Below are positions 40,327 to 52,651 of a stretch of DNA of 64,000 nucleotides, one piece after another (positions within the stretch are counted from its first letter, which is position 1; the number at the start of each line of letters is the position of its first letter). Both the position numbers and the translations under genes were made by a program. The DNA comes from Onchocerca lupi (Eukaryota > Nematoda > Chromadorea > Rhabditida > Onchocercidae), in the NCBI GenBank assembly GCA_028564675.1, contig JAOVVO010000044.1:170971-234970 (forward strand), in the 5' to 3' direction. The notes under the pieces are model-generated. The model worked only from the letters and a program-made list of their open reading frames with translations. It searched no databases and was not told the origin of the DNA.

Positions 40327-42469
40327 ATTCCCTTATGTGAATTTCAAATTTTCAGCCATTTGAATATGCAGTCATTGAAAGAATGTTCAAAGCTATATTA
40401 GAATAAGAACATTATGTTGTTTACACTGTATATTTCAGACGATCTCAATTAACCGTACATTTCTGGCCATTTTCAGTTTTGTTTATATTAAAAAAAAGAA
40501 AAAAAAATAGTGCAAAAATTAGAAAGGTAGTTTTCCGATCCATTCGAATGTTGCCTAAATACTTTTTCTTTTTTTTTTTTTTTTTTTTTTTTTTTGGGGG
40601 GGGAGAGCTGAATGCTTCCATGTTTATCTCTTATTAATTTATCTCACATAGATTTTGTTAGTTTTGACATTTTTTGTTAACTTTGTACATATTTGTGAAT
40701 AGTTTTCTGCCTTTTATTTGGGATCCGTGCTAAAGCAACTAAACCGCATCATTTTGCTCTTTGAAAGTGATACTTGTTCTGAAGATCCAACACTTTTTTA
40801 GTTTATTTGGTTTGTTTAGAATGCAAATTTTAAATTTTCTCAATGGGGAAAGAAAAAGTGCAAAGCTGCTTTTCCATTTATGCTTATGCTATATATATAA
40901 GGGTTCCTATTAACAAGAAAAATATTTTTCATTTTTTTACGGGTTTTGTTTTTATATGATGTCATTTCGCTGAAAAAATGTCCAACTATTGCTTGTTACA
41001 TTAAATCCGGGTAAATGACTTCCATCATTCTTTTTGTGATAATATTGTGACTTCATGTGATTTTGAAATTGTCTGTCTAATATTTCTTTGCATTTCGCTT
41101 AATGCTTACAAAGGAAGTTTCCCATTCTGTAGAGGGTTTTTTTTTGAATTAGATTTTTTTTTTAATTAAAATTAGGTTCGATTTTGCAGTTATCTCTTCT
41201 ACTTCTTAGTTTTTATATCATTTCCTCAATGCAAATTTCCAATCAGCACAGTGGGAGATACAAAATCGAAATTTGATTGACGTTAATATGGCTTATTCAT
41301 TAAAAATACATTTTCCTGTATTGTCAAGTATTAGTGTTGACCCATATATCCACTGAAAAAAAAAGATGCACTTGAAGATCGAAGAGTAATGAAAAATATA
41401 AGCTTGATTTAGCTAATCGAAGACTATATCTTTCTTAATTTCTTGCTATAATTCAGCAGTAGCAATTATCCGTAGAAAGTCTACTGTCACAGCTGTCGAG
41501 GAATAATTGTCTTTTGTTGCGTTAGTCTCATCATAACTAGGCTGACCATTATTTACTGTAGCCAGTTCATTGGGAGTATATTGTATAACATTGTGCCATC
41601 TCGAACTACAAATAGAAGATTGCCAGTTTTGTCGATGCAGTTTTACTACTTTTGCAGAGCTGCAATAATGTTTGGAGTGATTGGAGGGCGAACATTTGAG
41701 TGATGAATGTTTGTTTGTTTTAGATGGCAGTAAGATCTTTGATAGAGTTGCAAGCGAGAGTAGAGCACTCATCCTTCACGATACTTGATGTAAGCTAATG
41801 AAATATTTGCTGGCGTGGAAACCGCCATGCATTCATTGCGACATCGTCTTACTGCGTAATATGCTGTCCTTTTTCAGTCGTTATATTTTCAGAGTAGCAC
41901 TGTACTTCCTTCTATGTCGCTTTACAATTGACGAATGTTGAGCATTGCCGAAGGATGTTGAGGAAAAAAACGAACGTTTCTCATACATTAATATGAACGA
42001 TTAACTTTTGAGTGAAAACTTCCTAATCTTTGACTTGAAATAGCTAGACCTACACGGCTTTCATTGCGTGTTGATATCTTCGCAATGTTGAAAGGATTGA
42101 ATCGAAGATGAGATTGTTTTTTTTATGAAACATACATTTTTCTTTTGTGGCATGTTACTAATTTTTAAGAAAGTCCTTACATATGTTTAAGATTTTTGAA
42201 AAATTTCCGATCAATTAGCCATTCATTCATCTAAAGTGCTCCTTGAAAAATGATTCAACTCCTATCTTAGTTGAAAATGATGAGATGACAGAGTAAATTG
42301 AGGTATATGGTTCGAGGAAAGAAGTATATGATTCATTATTACTACGCGTTTGTATTTCTATAGGAGAGTTGGAGATGAACGAGAATCAGATGATACCATA
42401 TCCAACAGTCCGAATATTTTTTGAGTTATCCTGTTCGCTTGAAAAATTGCCGTAAAATTCTGCTCAACA
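40327..42469. other. Intergenic region METT-10 to paxillin
   Basis: About 2.1 kb between two same-strand genes, holding the METT-10 3' UTR and the paxillin promoter and 5' UTR. It contains a T run of about 27 ending at 40595, joined directly to eight G (40596-40603), and the minus-strand ORF listed separately. The distance argues against an operon, which in nematodes usually has gaps of a few hundred bases. Confidence 0.6.
41446..41772 (-). CDS. Orphan Ser/Thr/Asn-rich ORF, unrecognised
   Basis: An open frame of 108 codons on the minus strand. The predicted peptide is rich in Ser, Thr, Asn and His with several Cys, and has no TM segment or known motif. Base composition is a little less AT-rich than the surroundings. 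It could be a small gene, one exon of an unrecognised gene, or chance. Confidence 0.25.
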   Translation of the reverse strand: MSALLSLATLSKILLPSKTNKHSSLKCSPSNHSKHYCSSAKVVKLHRQNWQSSICSSRWHNVIQYTPNELATVNNGQPSYDETNATKDNYSSTAVTVDFLRIIATAEL

Positions 42470-42725
42470 ATGGAAGATCTCGGTAAGTTGTGCTAATCAG
42501 TCTCATTCTTTGAAATTTTGTTCAAGATTTTTTTGTCGCTTTCTGATTTCGACGGTTTCAAGTGGAGTGAAATTAAATTCTTTTTAATTTGTTGATAATC
42601 TTTTGATTTGGAATGGAGAGTACTTTCGGAATCATATTCGCACTTTATCACATGAATTGTTTCCAATGTAATCCTAGATTCTTTCAGCCACTTTAAACTT
42701 AAAAATGAATGGTGTAAGTTCCATT

Positions 42726-42761
<36 letters not shown>

Positions 42762-45700
42762 GCGATTGATATCTACAATTGTTGGCATCGAATTTTTTAA
42801 GTCTAAGATCGGATTCAAATAAATCACATCATCATATTTAGAGTTGTATGAATTTACGATTTCTAAAACTCATTTAATCAATGATATCGGTTACCCCTTG
42901 ATAAAAAATAATATAATTTAAAGTGCCAATTCCCAGTGCATTCGTTGTATGTCCAAAACACTGTTTTTCTTTATACCATAGCATCGAATTCAAGATATTC
43001 AAAAGAGATGTTAATGTCCTTATTGTTATTAAAAATTTCTGTGAATGCTTTCTTCATATTCACTATAAAATAGATTTACCGCTAAAAATATCCTCCACCT
43101 TTCAGATACCGTATTTTGTCATTGCGTTTTAAAAATTAAGAGGTAGATCCTTGTTGTACATATTTCATTTAATGATTAACTAAAAATATATCAGTTAATT
43201 GTCTGTTGTCATTGTCCCTCTTTTAACTCTTGTTGAGACGAGGTCTGCTATTCAAAATAAGTTAATTAAAGGATAACCTGGAGATTTTTTTAAAATCTGA
43301 ATTAGAAATAGATGTGTTTTAACTGACAGGCAAGGAAGGTATATAGGAAATTTGGCTTGTATAGAACTGATTTGCATGATTTATGTGCTTTTGGAAAAAT
43401 TCCAGGGGTTACAAAATACAAATGTCCTATCCATTTGTTTTATTTCTCACTTCAGAAGTTAATGAATTAATTCATTTCCCTTCTGCTGGAAAGACAACAA
43501 GATCTAACCTCTCATTTAAAAATTGTACAATTCGTTTTGCAGATTTCCATTCTTTTCTTTTATCGAAGAAAATTGTTCGATGTTCTCACTTCGTAATACG
43601 ATGTCTATGCATAGCGATTTGCTCTTGTGCTATATCCATCCGTTCTGTTCAATCTTTTGCCGTAGGGCATTATTCTTTGGAGCACGACGATTTACAATTA
43701 TTCCCCACATTACTGTTAACGATTGTCTAACATTCATTTATCTGTTCCGTTAAAACACAGCGAATTCCAAAACACAATTTTTTTCGAAATAGTAATCAAT
43801 AAAGTTTTGTATTGTTTCTCTCTGGCTCTTTTCTCACTTCCCTATAGCTGTCATTATTCATCCAAACATTATTAGTGCAATCCTATTGATAGCATTCATT
43901 TTCTGCTTCTTTACGGAATTATTTGCTTCTGTTTTACTTGGTTCTATAATATTACTTCGTCCTTGTCAACAAGAATGTGAACAATTTCTCCTCTTCGAAA
44001 AAAATATCCCAGACAAACATAACATTATTTTGCCATAAAGTATTGTTTCAAATATTATTCACTAATGTCGATGACAGCAAACAGTAATGGTCGACCTTCC
44101 GTCACTTGGGCTGACGTAACCGATTATGCAAATGGTTTCTTTTGTTGTCAGTTGTTTAAACTTTTAGATAAAGATCTGACAATTCACATTTTAATGGCAG
44201 TATTAGTCAATTTAATTAATTCTCGCTACAAATTGAAGAAGAGGCATCTAAACTATTATCTTTACATGTAAAGTCTCTTAAATGCATTCGAAATATGAAG
44301 AGAAGTGAAGTTTAATTGACATAATTGCAAGGATGAAGTAATCATTTCCAAGAAAAAAGAGAAGACAATACTGAATTGGCAGAGAGTTTGAAATTTCTTA
44401 GTTTCATTGGTTCTATTTGCAATTTCTCTGTAAACTGCCTTGTTCTTCGTTCTTCATTGCTAGTAAAAGAATAGCTTATGTCACAGAAATGTACATTGTA
44501 GAATGTTAAAATATTAACTAGCATACGATCTTCCTATTGCATCAATCAAAGAGACGATTGCTTTTCTTATTCTGCAAATATTGTCGTAGAAAGTTTGTCC
44601 AGTTCCTTCAATCATTCAGCTATCATGTACTGATGAACTGCATACATATACACATGTACACACAATGTGCTCGAAAAGTTTGTAGCAGTTATCAGCTTTC
44701 AGAAATTTCGTACGTTTACTTTATGCTGCAGATGCGACGAGCAAAAATAACATGATAAAAAGGTGATAGGAATGAATTAAACAGAGTGAAGAATAGCTTC
44801 TGTTGACAATATTTACCGAAATTATTGTTATGAAGATTTCACAGGGGAATGACTTCAACTTCAATCAAGATCTCTTGTTTCATTTTTTTTTTTTTTTTTC
44901 ATTGGTGAAAGAAATATCTCCAAATAGTCTTATTGTTTTAGAAGATCGAGTGTGATGTCTAAAGGGAATCCATTAGTGTCATATAGCTTAAGCGCTTTTA
45001 AAATTACTACATTAAAAAGTCTCTAAAGTTTGCTCTCAAAAGTTATTAAATTGATATTTCTTAGCTTTAATCAAGTAAGGAGATAGTTATAGAGGAATTT
45101 TTAGTTGAGGAAGAGATAAATTTTTTTGTTCTTGTCAATGGGTTGATTTTTCTTTGGCGATCATTTATTCAAGACTTTTATCTTTCTTGTAAAGATTAGG
45201 GATTCTAAATCATTCTTTTCTTATTGCCAACTTCTTGGTGAGAGAATTTCTTTAGTGTGCTAGTTAACTCTAGTAAAATGAGAACCTGTTATGAATTCAC
45301 CAGTGAGCTCTTATGATTTCTTAAGAATTTTCTTTTAATTTAGGTCTCAGTTGTTTGGAACTATTGCTAATTGATCATTTTCGATATGAATATTGTTTTC
45401 CCATAAAGTTTGCAGCGTAAAACTGACATGAATTTGTTAATTTTGCACTTAATTTATATAATGCATATGAATTTAATCTTCTGCTTGATGAATATCAGTG
45501 ATTTAGAACTCTCCATCTTCTCTAACTATTAGTAGAGTTTTATTACTGATAACTTTAAGTAGTTTTGTAAGTTGGAGCTTTTGCTTCGTTTCGAGAACGT
45601 AACTTCTGTATTTTCTTGGATCCCGCACACTTTTTCATACCTGAATAAGCTGTTTATTTTTAGAACAAATTGCTGCTCATTTATTCAAAATTAGTGGTAT

Positions 45701-48700
45701 TTACAGCATATACATTTAATATTATATTTGCTTTAGTCTTTAAATTTTCAAATTTTCATCAAGCGTTAGTTCATAAGATGTATTTTTGCCGTGACATCCT
45801 AATCCACAAATAGCTGCGTTTTATTTCATTTGTAGCTTAAGGCACGCTAGTTATCTTTTTGTAATAATTTATACATTCTAAAAAGCAGCAGTTAGAAAAA
45901 ATAGACATGCATTTGCGATTTTTTGACTTTGTAAAATGTCAGTTAATAGAAACAAACAAATATAAAAACCGGACAAATGATGGTTAGATGAAAGCATAGG
46001 TAAAACCGTGGAAAATTGCTTAACTAAAACCATATTGCTTCACTTTAATTCAAATCCATCCTTATATATTGCATGATTGTGTAGCTTAATTAATTTCATC
46101 ATTATTGATGAATATTTTTCGAGAGGATCATCATTTCATGCCAACAGTAGAAGATTTGTGGATAGATTGATTCTATGTTAGTTCATATCTCTCAAAGCTG
46201 TTCTGCGCGTCCTGTGCTGCCATTTGCAACTTATCTTGTTCTGGCACTCTGGTTTTCTCTGCATTTCCACAAATGTGCGTTCCTATTAAGTTTGAAAAAA
46301 TTTTTTAAAATAGATTGGTGGATTTGAAATGTTGAAATTCAACTACTATATTGTGCTATGAAAAATATTTTTCCAATTATTTTCTCCGATAAAATTTTTT
46401 TAGTATTTGTTAAAGCATTTGTATTTGTATATAATTTTATTACATCTCTATTTTAGAAGCTCTGCTCTCTGATCTACAGCATACAACGGAGGTATTGAAG
46501 CGGACTAAATTTAACGATCGTTACTCATCCAATGTACCCGATTTAGAGCCCGTTTATCAAGAACAAACTAGAAGGTACGCTATACAATGCAGCTTAATTT
46601 GCAGGTTTTAACCATTATTCTAATTCTATTGAAATAATATATATGATCCATATTTCTATTCGGAGTTAATTTTGTTCTCAGCTTGTTTAACTGTAGATTT
46701 TCATATATAATCGATATAATAATTTAATTAATTATGAATTTTCCTATACAGTCATTCGATGTTTAATTTCAGTTACGGCAGTTCTTTTCATGGCCTAGAT
46801 AATATCGAACAAATGCTGGATGATTATTCACAAAAGAGAAGAAGTCCTGAAGGTGCTATTTTATTGTCTTTTGTAATCATTGGAATATTTGCTTACTCAA
46901 TGCATTTTCGTCTAGTAGAGCGATTGCACGCCTGATATGATGAATATGAATTTCATGAAAAAAAACTTAGCATGCATACTTTCATATCAAATTAGTTGAT
47001 TTGTAATTGTATGTGTTTCTGTAGTAATGAGAATATTTGTCCTTTTCATTTACTCCTTTTTTTGTAGAAAAATGTTTGTTTTGTAGAAATGTTTTGAAAT
47101 TAAGAAATTGTATAGTTCAAAACAGAGGACTTATTGCTTCCTGCTCGTGGTCGAAATTGAGAGTACTTACTTTTTGTAACAGTATAATCAGAAAAGAAAA
47201 AAATAAGAGTATTACGAACATTTCATGTATAGTTTTTGATATTCAAACTTTTCAATGATTATAAACGTTGTTCTTTCTTTTCACAGATGAATATCATACG
47301 AATTCTTTAACAAATCAAGCGGAAAGGCCTACAGTGCAGAGCTTATTTAGAGAACTTGAACATGATAGGTAAGGAAATTAAGCCTAAAATAATGGTGCTG
47401 TTGAAATCCAAATATAGTCCAAAATAAAGGTCATTTCCAGAATTAAGAAATGATAATTAAGTGAAGAAAGATTAGTATTATGTCGGCCATTTTCCAAAAG
47501 TTTTCATGTCTTAACATCCAACATTTATGAATGTGACAAATTAAAAACATTATGATTTCTGATGTATTTATAGATTTGTTATACTCTAGTGAGGAATCCT
47601 ATTGCTTATGAAGTCGCATATATCGAAAAAAAAATTGTTATAAAAGTTCTCTCAAACTGATCGATAAGTAGCAGAACTGAAGTCTGATATATAATACAAT
47701 GTTAATAAAGTATTTTTAAAATTGTTTCAGTTACAACAGAAATGTTGGTGGCCGTTTATCACAATCATCCGGTAATGTTCAGGTATTTTTTTTTCTCATT
47801 CTAATTTTTTTTCTTTTTTTTGTGATTCATTCCTTCATTTAGAGAGGATTTTCTCCATAGTGCAATCAGCAAGAAAAAAGTTGATGATTATTTTTCTGTT
47901 ACTCTGTGCTCTACCACTATATGTTCATTGAAAAATATCACGAGTGAATGGCATGCAGGATGCATTTATCAACTTTGCCGACTTACATTCTCTCACCAAA
48001 AGTACTGAGAAATATTGAGTTGGCATAGCGAATTTCCTGAATTTTAGAAAAAAAAAAAAAAAAAACTTCATACAGAAGCTAGTTTGCCTGCTAAATGCTT
48101 TATATAAGAGGTGTTTGGGTTGTTTGCCTCTAGCAATCTACAATTTCTAATTTTTGATTCGCCTCTTCCTCACTTGAAAACTAACCTTTTACATCGATAA
48201 GCGCTATTGCGATCATCCTATCTCCTAATTAAAGCATGACTTTATTCGATACATTACGTTCGTATTTTTTGATGTAAGAATGAATTATATTATTTATCCG
48301 TTTCTTTTCAACTTTCAAAATACATCTTATTGCTCTCTATTCTTTGTCTAATGCCCACATCTTAAAGAAATGATATTTCGATCATATTTTTTGAGAGATT
48401 AACTCCTTTATATTTTTTTTCTGATAACTCCTTTATATTTATATTTCCAAAGGTCAAAGCTGCCACTGTATTATAATTTGCAGCAGAACTCGATGACAGG
48501 CGATCCATTGCAGTTGGATTCGATGTTGGGAACACTGCAAAAAGATATGTCGAAACATGGTATCAACACGATACCTAAAGGCGATTGCGCTTCATGTGGT
48601 AAACCAATCATTGGACAGGTTTTTTCTTCTTTTTTACACTTTTTTTTTCGTCAAATGGTGTGGATTGTCTTTTCAAAGACAATAGATCTTAAGGTGCAAT

Positions 48701-50986
48701 TGTATTTTTAATTTTAGTACCTTTTCTGGATCTTTATTCAGTATTACCATAAATTAAAATTATGTAAATCAGAATAGATCAGGATATAAAATTAAAATGA
48801 TGATACTTGCAGATAGATTTATTTGAGGTTTAAAAAAAAAAAAAACGATGGAATTATTTAGAATTGAAAAATATATTACAAATATTCATTCCATATAGAT
48901 TAATGATATTATCTGATATTTCTAAACATGATAAAATGTCCAATATAAAGGATCGAAATTCCTATGTCGGATCGAAATTGGAGAGTCAAAATTTTGATGT
49001 CTACTTTGAGTGTAATGCAACACTCAATAACTAAGTCTTTCTTGAGTCTTTGCTGTTATTTTCCACTAAAATTTGTTAAATTTTAAAATTATGAGATTCG
49101 GACTTTTATTTATTGTTGTTAGGATCTCTTACTTTATTGTTGTTAGAATAATTGAATGTGAATAAGTAGTTGCAGGTGGTCATAGCGCTGGGCAAAATGT
49201 GGCATCCAGAGCATTATGTATGTTGTCAATGTGGTGAAGAACTGGGACATCGGAATTTCTTCGAACGAGGTGGTAAAGCATACTGTGAGAATGACTATCA
49301 CGATATCTTCTCTCCTCGATGTGCATATTGCAATGGGCCAATCAAGGATGTTGGTTGTCAGATCTTTATAATTCTGATATCAGATGATTTTTTGCAGTTA
49401 GGCAACTTATCCTTTTTTTGTTTTGTAGCGATGTGTGACAGCACTTGGTAAAACATTTCATGCAGAGCACTTTGTATGTGCAGAATGTGGCCGGCAATTT
49501 GGCGAAGAAGGATTCCACGAAAAAGTGAGATAATTTACTAATAAAAGAAATTGTTTTTATATGCTTGAATGTATATATATATATTGCAAATTTTGATGCC
49601 TAAAGTTTTGGATTGGTTGCATCCAGTTAAAAAGCACTTATCAAATATTATTTCTATTAAACTTATCATAATGCGTTCATGTAACATATCATAATACGTT
49701 CATGTATCATATTTTTATTTTAATTGAACTTCTATTTTATTCTTCAATTCTTTTGTGGTTATCATCCATCGAAGTCGGTTTTCCTTTCATTTGCGAATGA
49801 TTTATATTGTATTTTCAAATTTCTTTCCATGTTTCTTTTTTGTAAATATCGGAAACTAAAAAAATTTTTATCCTCAGAAAAAGTGGAAGTGTATTCTATA
49901 ATGATTTTCTTCTTCAGAAGAAGAAAAATAAATAAATAAAAGAATAAAATCGAATCTAGTATGCTTTGCAGAATGGACAACCTTACTGCAAGATGGATTT
50001 CTTTCGAATGTTTGCACCGAAATGCAATGGTTGTAAGACTCCGATCAAAATGCATTTCATAACAGCGCTGGGCACTCACTGGCATCCCGAGTGTTTTATT
50101 TGCCAGGTAAACTTCATAGGAATTGTTCCATTTAAAGTCTAACAAATTTTGAAGTGTGAAAGCTTTTGGAACTTTACTTTCGTTATTTTTTGTTCGTTTT
50201 ATTAGCATCTGCGAATAATAAAGCTTTTGATTCAGCAAAAGTGATAGCGTGATGTTATTTTTAAACATTTTTTTTTCTTTAATGAATCTGGTTGCTCACT
50301 CGTCTTAAAAGTAGGGCACAAAGATAATCCATTGGGTAAGTTCAATTAATTTTATTGTGGATCTTGTTGCATCTCCAGTGCATATACATATATGAATAGT
50401 AATAGACTCGGATTTTCCCTATTGCAGATGGCTGTCTGAGGATTGAAATATTATTCTTAGTTGAATTTTTTTTTTTATTTTTTTGATATTACTGCTGTTA
50501 GGACTCTAATTAGTTAATCTTATGAAAATATTGAAATATTAGAAATTTTGGAGAGGAATACCATAAGTGGAGAAATAATCACTAAGATCACTGATAATAT
50601 GTTTCGAGAATTTGTGGAACTGAAATCAAAAGTTGTTCATGTTGAGTTTCTCTGACTCTGCTCAAGTGAAAGTAATCTATCTAGCCTGTAGTAGCAGGAA
50701 TATTGATGAGTGATTTTAGGAGTGTGGAAAGCCTTTCGAAACAGGATCATTTTATGAGCACGGTAATGTGCCACTGTGCGAGTTGCACTACCACGAGAAA
50801 CGCGGTAGTTTGTGCGCAACTTGCCAAAAGCCTATTAATGGCCGATGCGTCTCCGCCGTAGGACAGAAGTTTCACCCGGAACATTTCTGCTGCTCTTACT
50901 GTCGTAAACAGCTCTACAAGGGAACATTCAAAGAAGTTGATCGAAAGCCATTCTGCCACAAATGTTATCAAACTACCCATCCCTGA
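42470..50986 (+). CDS. pxl-1: Paxillin, LD and LIM focal adhesion adaptor
   Basis: Paxillin is a scaffold at integrin adhesions and nematode muscle dense bodies. Exons: 42470-42482, 46457-46574, 46773-46852, 47287-47368, 47731-47782, 48484-48618, 49176-49349, 49429-49524, 49972-50106, 50720-50986, giving 383 aa with every phase joining. LD motifs: LD1 MEDLEALLSDLQ at the start, IEQMLDDYS, VQSLFRELEHD and LDSMLGTLQKDM. Four LIM domains begin near C150 (CASCGKPIIG), C209 (CAYCNGPIKD), C268 (CNGCKTPIK) and C327 (CATCQKPING), and each keeps the HPEH/HAEH/HPEC zinc pattern. The first intron is almost 4 kb and exon 1 codes only four full residues, a layout that often leaves room for intronic enhancers or internal promoters. 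A polyadenylation signal AATAAA lies at 51899-51904. Confidence 0.95.
42483..46456 (+). other. Large first intron of paxillin
   Basis: 3974 bases. It contains a T run of about 30 at 42729-42759 and chance ORFs (for example 43383-43753), but no recognised gene. In other nematodes an intron like this would be a candidate site for internal promoters. No motif supports that here. Confidence 0.6.
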
Positions 50987-51937
50987 ATTTTTTCTAAAGT
51001 TCCGGGCATTTTACTAGTTTCTATGGATTTTGTCGTCGATGCACTTTTGAAGTTTGTTCGCTTTGTATTCCGCCATATGTTTATGTCTCTCAAGCGACAG
51101 ATATGAAATTCCTTCATGCCATTCCCTTCTTCCATGATAATTCCTTCTTTTCCTTTGTATTATTTCGTTCTTTGAAATCATCGGAATAGTATTTCGTTTT
51201 CAGCCTATAACATTTCTTTTTTCATTGCTGTGCAATTAATGGTTTTCTTGTGCTGTTTTCATCTCACTGTGATTTGCTTGAGTGTGCGCAAACCTTCAAT
51301 TTTTAAGCATTTAAATTATTTTTCGCTTCTTTTCTTGTTGAGCTACTTAATGCATCACTGCAGTATTCTCAAGTAGCTTTGACTTTTAATTAGCATTTTT
51401 CATTTCATTTCGGAATAATTTAAGAAACTTAGATTCATACTTATTTGATTATGCTGTAATCGTTGTTTTACAGCGTTAGTAAATCTTTGAAATGTTCTCA
51501 AAATTAGAACTGATTGGAAGAAGTCATCAAAAAAAAGTTTAAGAGTGCTTCCCTCGAATTATTATTTTAGTGTTGTTAAATATGATAGTAGTTAGATTTG
51601 ATATCCAGTGTTTTGACTTTTAATAGTAGGGAGAGACACAAGAAATATAACTGATTCCGTGGAATCTTTGTTGCAGTGACACATGGGAATGATTTTTGTT
51701 GTGGCTTGTTCTTGTCTTATTATATTATTTAACTCAATTTTCGCAGCATGCCTACATTGTTTTTTGATTACATAACGTTAAAAAATGCAATTTATTTCGC
51801 TCGTCTCAGTCGCAAGATTATTGGTTTTTCAAAAATTTTTTTAATTTTAAAATAAATATGATTGTTTACTGATGAGAAATGAGTTATGCCTTAAATGAAA
51901 TAAAGACAATTTGATATTGGAATTCTTCACCTTCTAG

Positions 51938-52006
51938 GGGGATGAATATTTTGCAAGACGATGTCCGATGCATGTCATGTATTTCGATGAAGAGGAAGAA
52001 AAATAG
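51938..52006 (+). CDS. Candidate alternative last exon of paxillin
   Basis: An acceptor CTTCTAG at 51931-51937 opens a 22-codon frame (GDEYFARRCPMH...FDEEEEK) ending in TAG at 52006. If exon 10 uses an internal donor after 50935 (AAAGAA then GTTGAT), the phase fits and LIM4 would read KGTFKE-GDEYFARRCPMH instead of KGTFKE-VDRKPFCHKCY. That would replace the final Cys pair of LIM4 with a C-x2-H and add an acidic tail. The donor is weak, so this is a proposal, not an established exon. Confidence 0.4.
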   Translation, partial: GDEYFARRCPMHVMYFDEEEEK

Positions 52007-52651
52007 TTCAAGTGATTGGATTTCCATCCATGTTATATCATACATCTTTATCGATTAAACTATTCCAATAATGTAATATGTAAATTATTCACATATGACA
52101 TTGATTGGTGATCCCTTTGATGCTATTTTCACATATTTTTTAAGCACAATAAAACATTTGATAATTGAAACATGTCAGCAATGTTGGAATTGAAATACTC
52201 GCAAAATATGGATGGACCCATTCAACAGTATGGAATATTCTAATTGCAAAAATGATACAGTTATAAGAAAAATTTGCTTCTCCAATTCGTTTAGTGATTG
52301 AGGAAAGATAATGTATGTTATCCAAGCATTTCAGTTTGAATATCAAATCACAAAGCTTAGAGTTTTTGAATAAGATTCATATTAACGCCTTTGCAACATC
52401 GAGATTAATTGACCCCACGATCCCACGCGATTTTATAATCAAATGTAACATCAATATAGGTTAGGAAATATTTTGAGAATGCACGTTTCTTGCGTAAACA
52501 GTGCGTCAAACAAATGTATGTGCTGCTGAGGCGCAATTTATTAAAATATGCTTTACCTGAGCACAAATTAGCTGTGTGTAACCCGTTCAGTAACAGCCGA
52601 GAAAAGAAAGCCATAAACAACTGAGTCGAAAGAAATTTTAAGGATAATCAG

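Noticed and set aside
43383..43753. Two overlapping ORFs in paxillin intron 1
   Set aside because: Cys/Ser/Phe-rich, no splice logic and no known domain; consistent with chance in AT-rich DNA.
49762..50268. 168-codon minus-strand ORF
   Set aside because: It is antisense to a well-supported LIM exon (49972-50106) and lacks any recognised domain.
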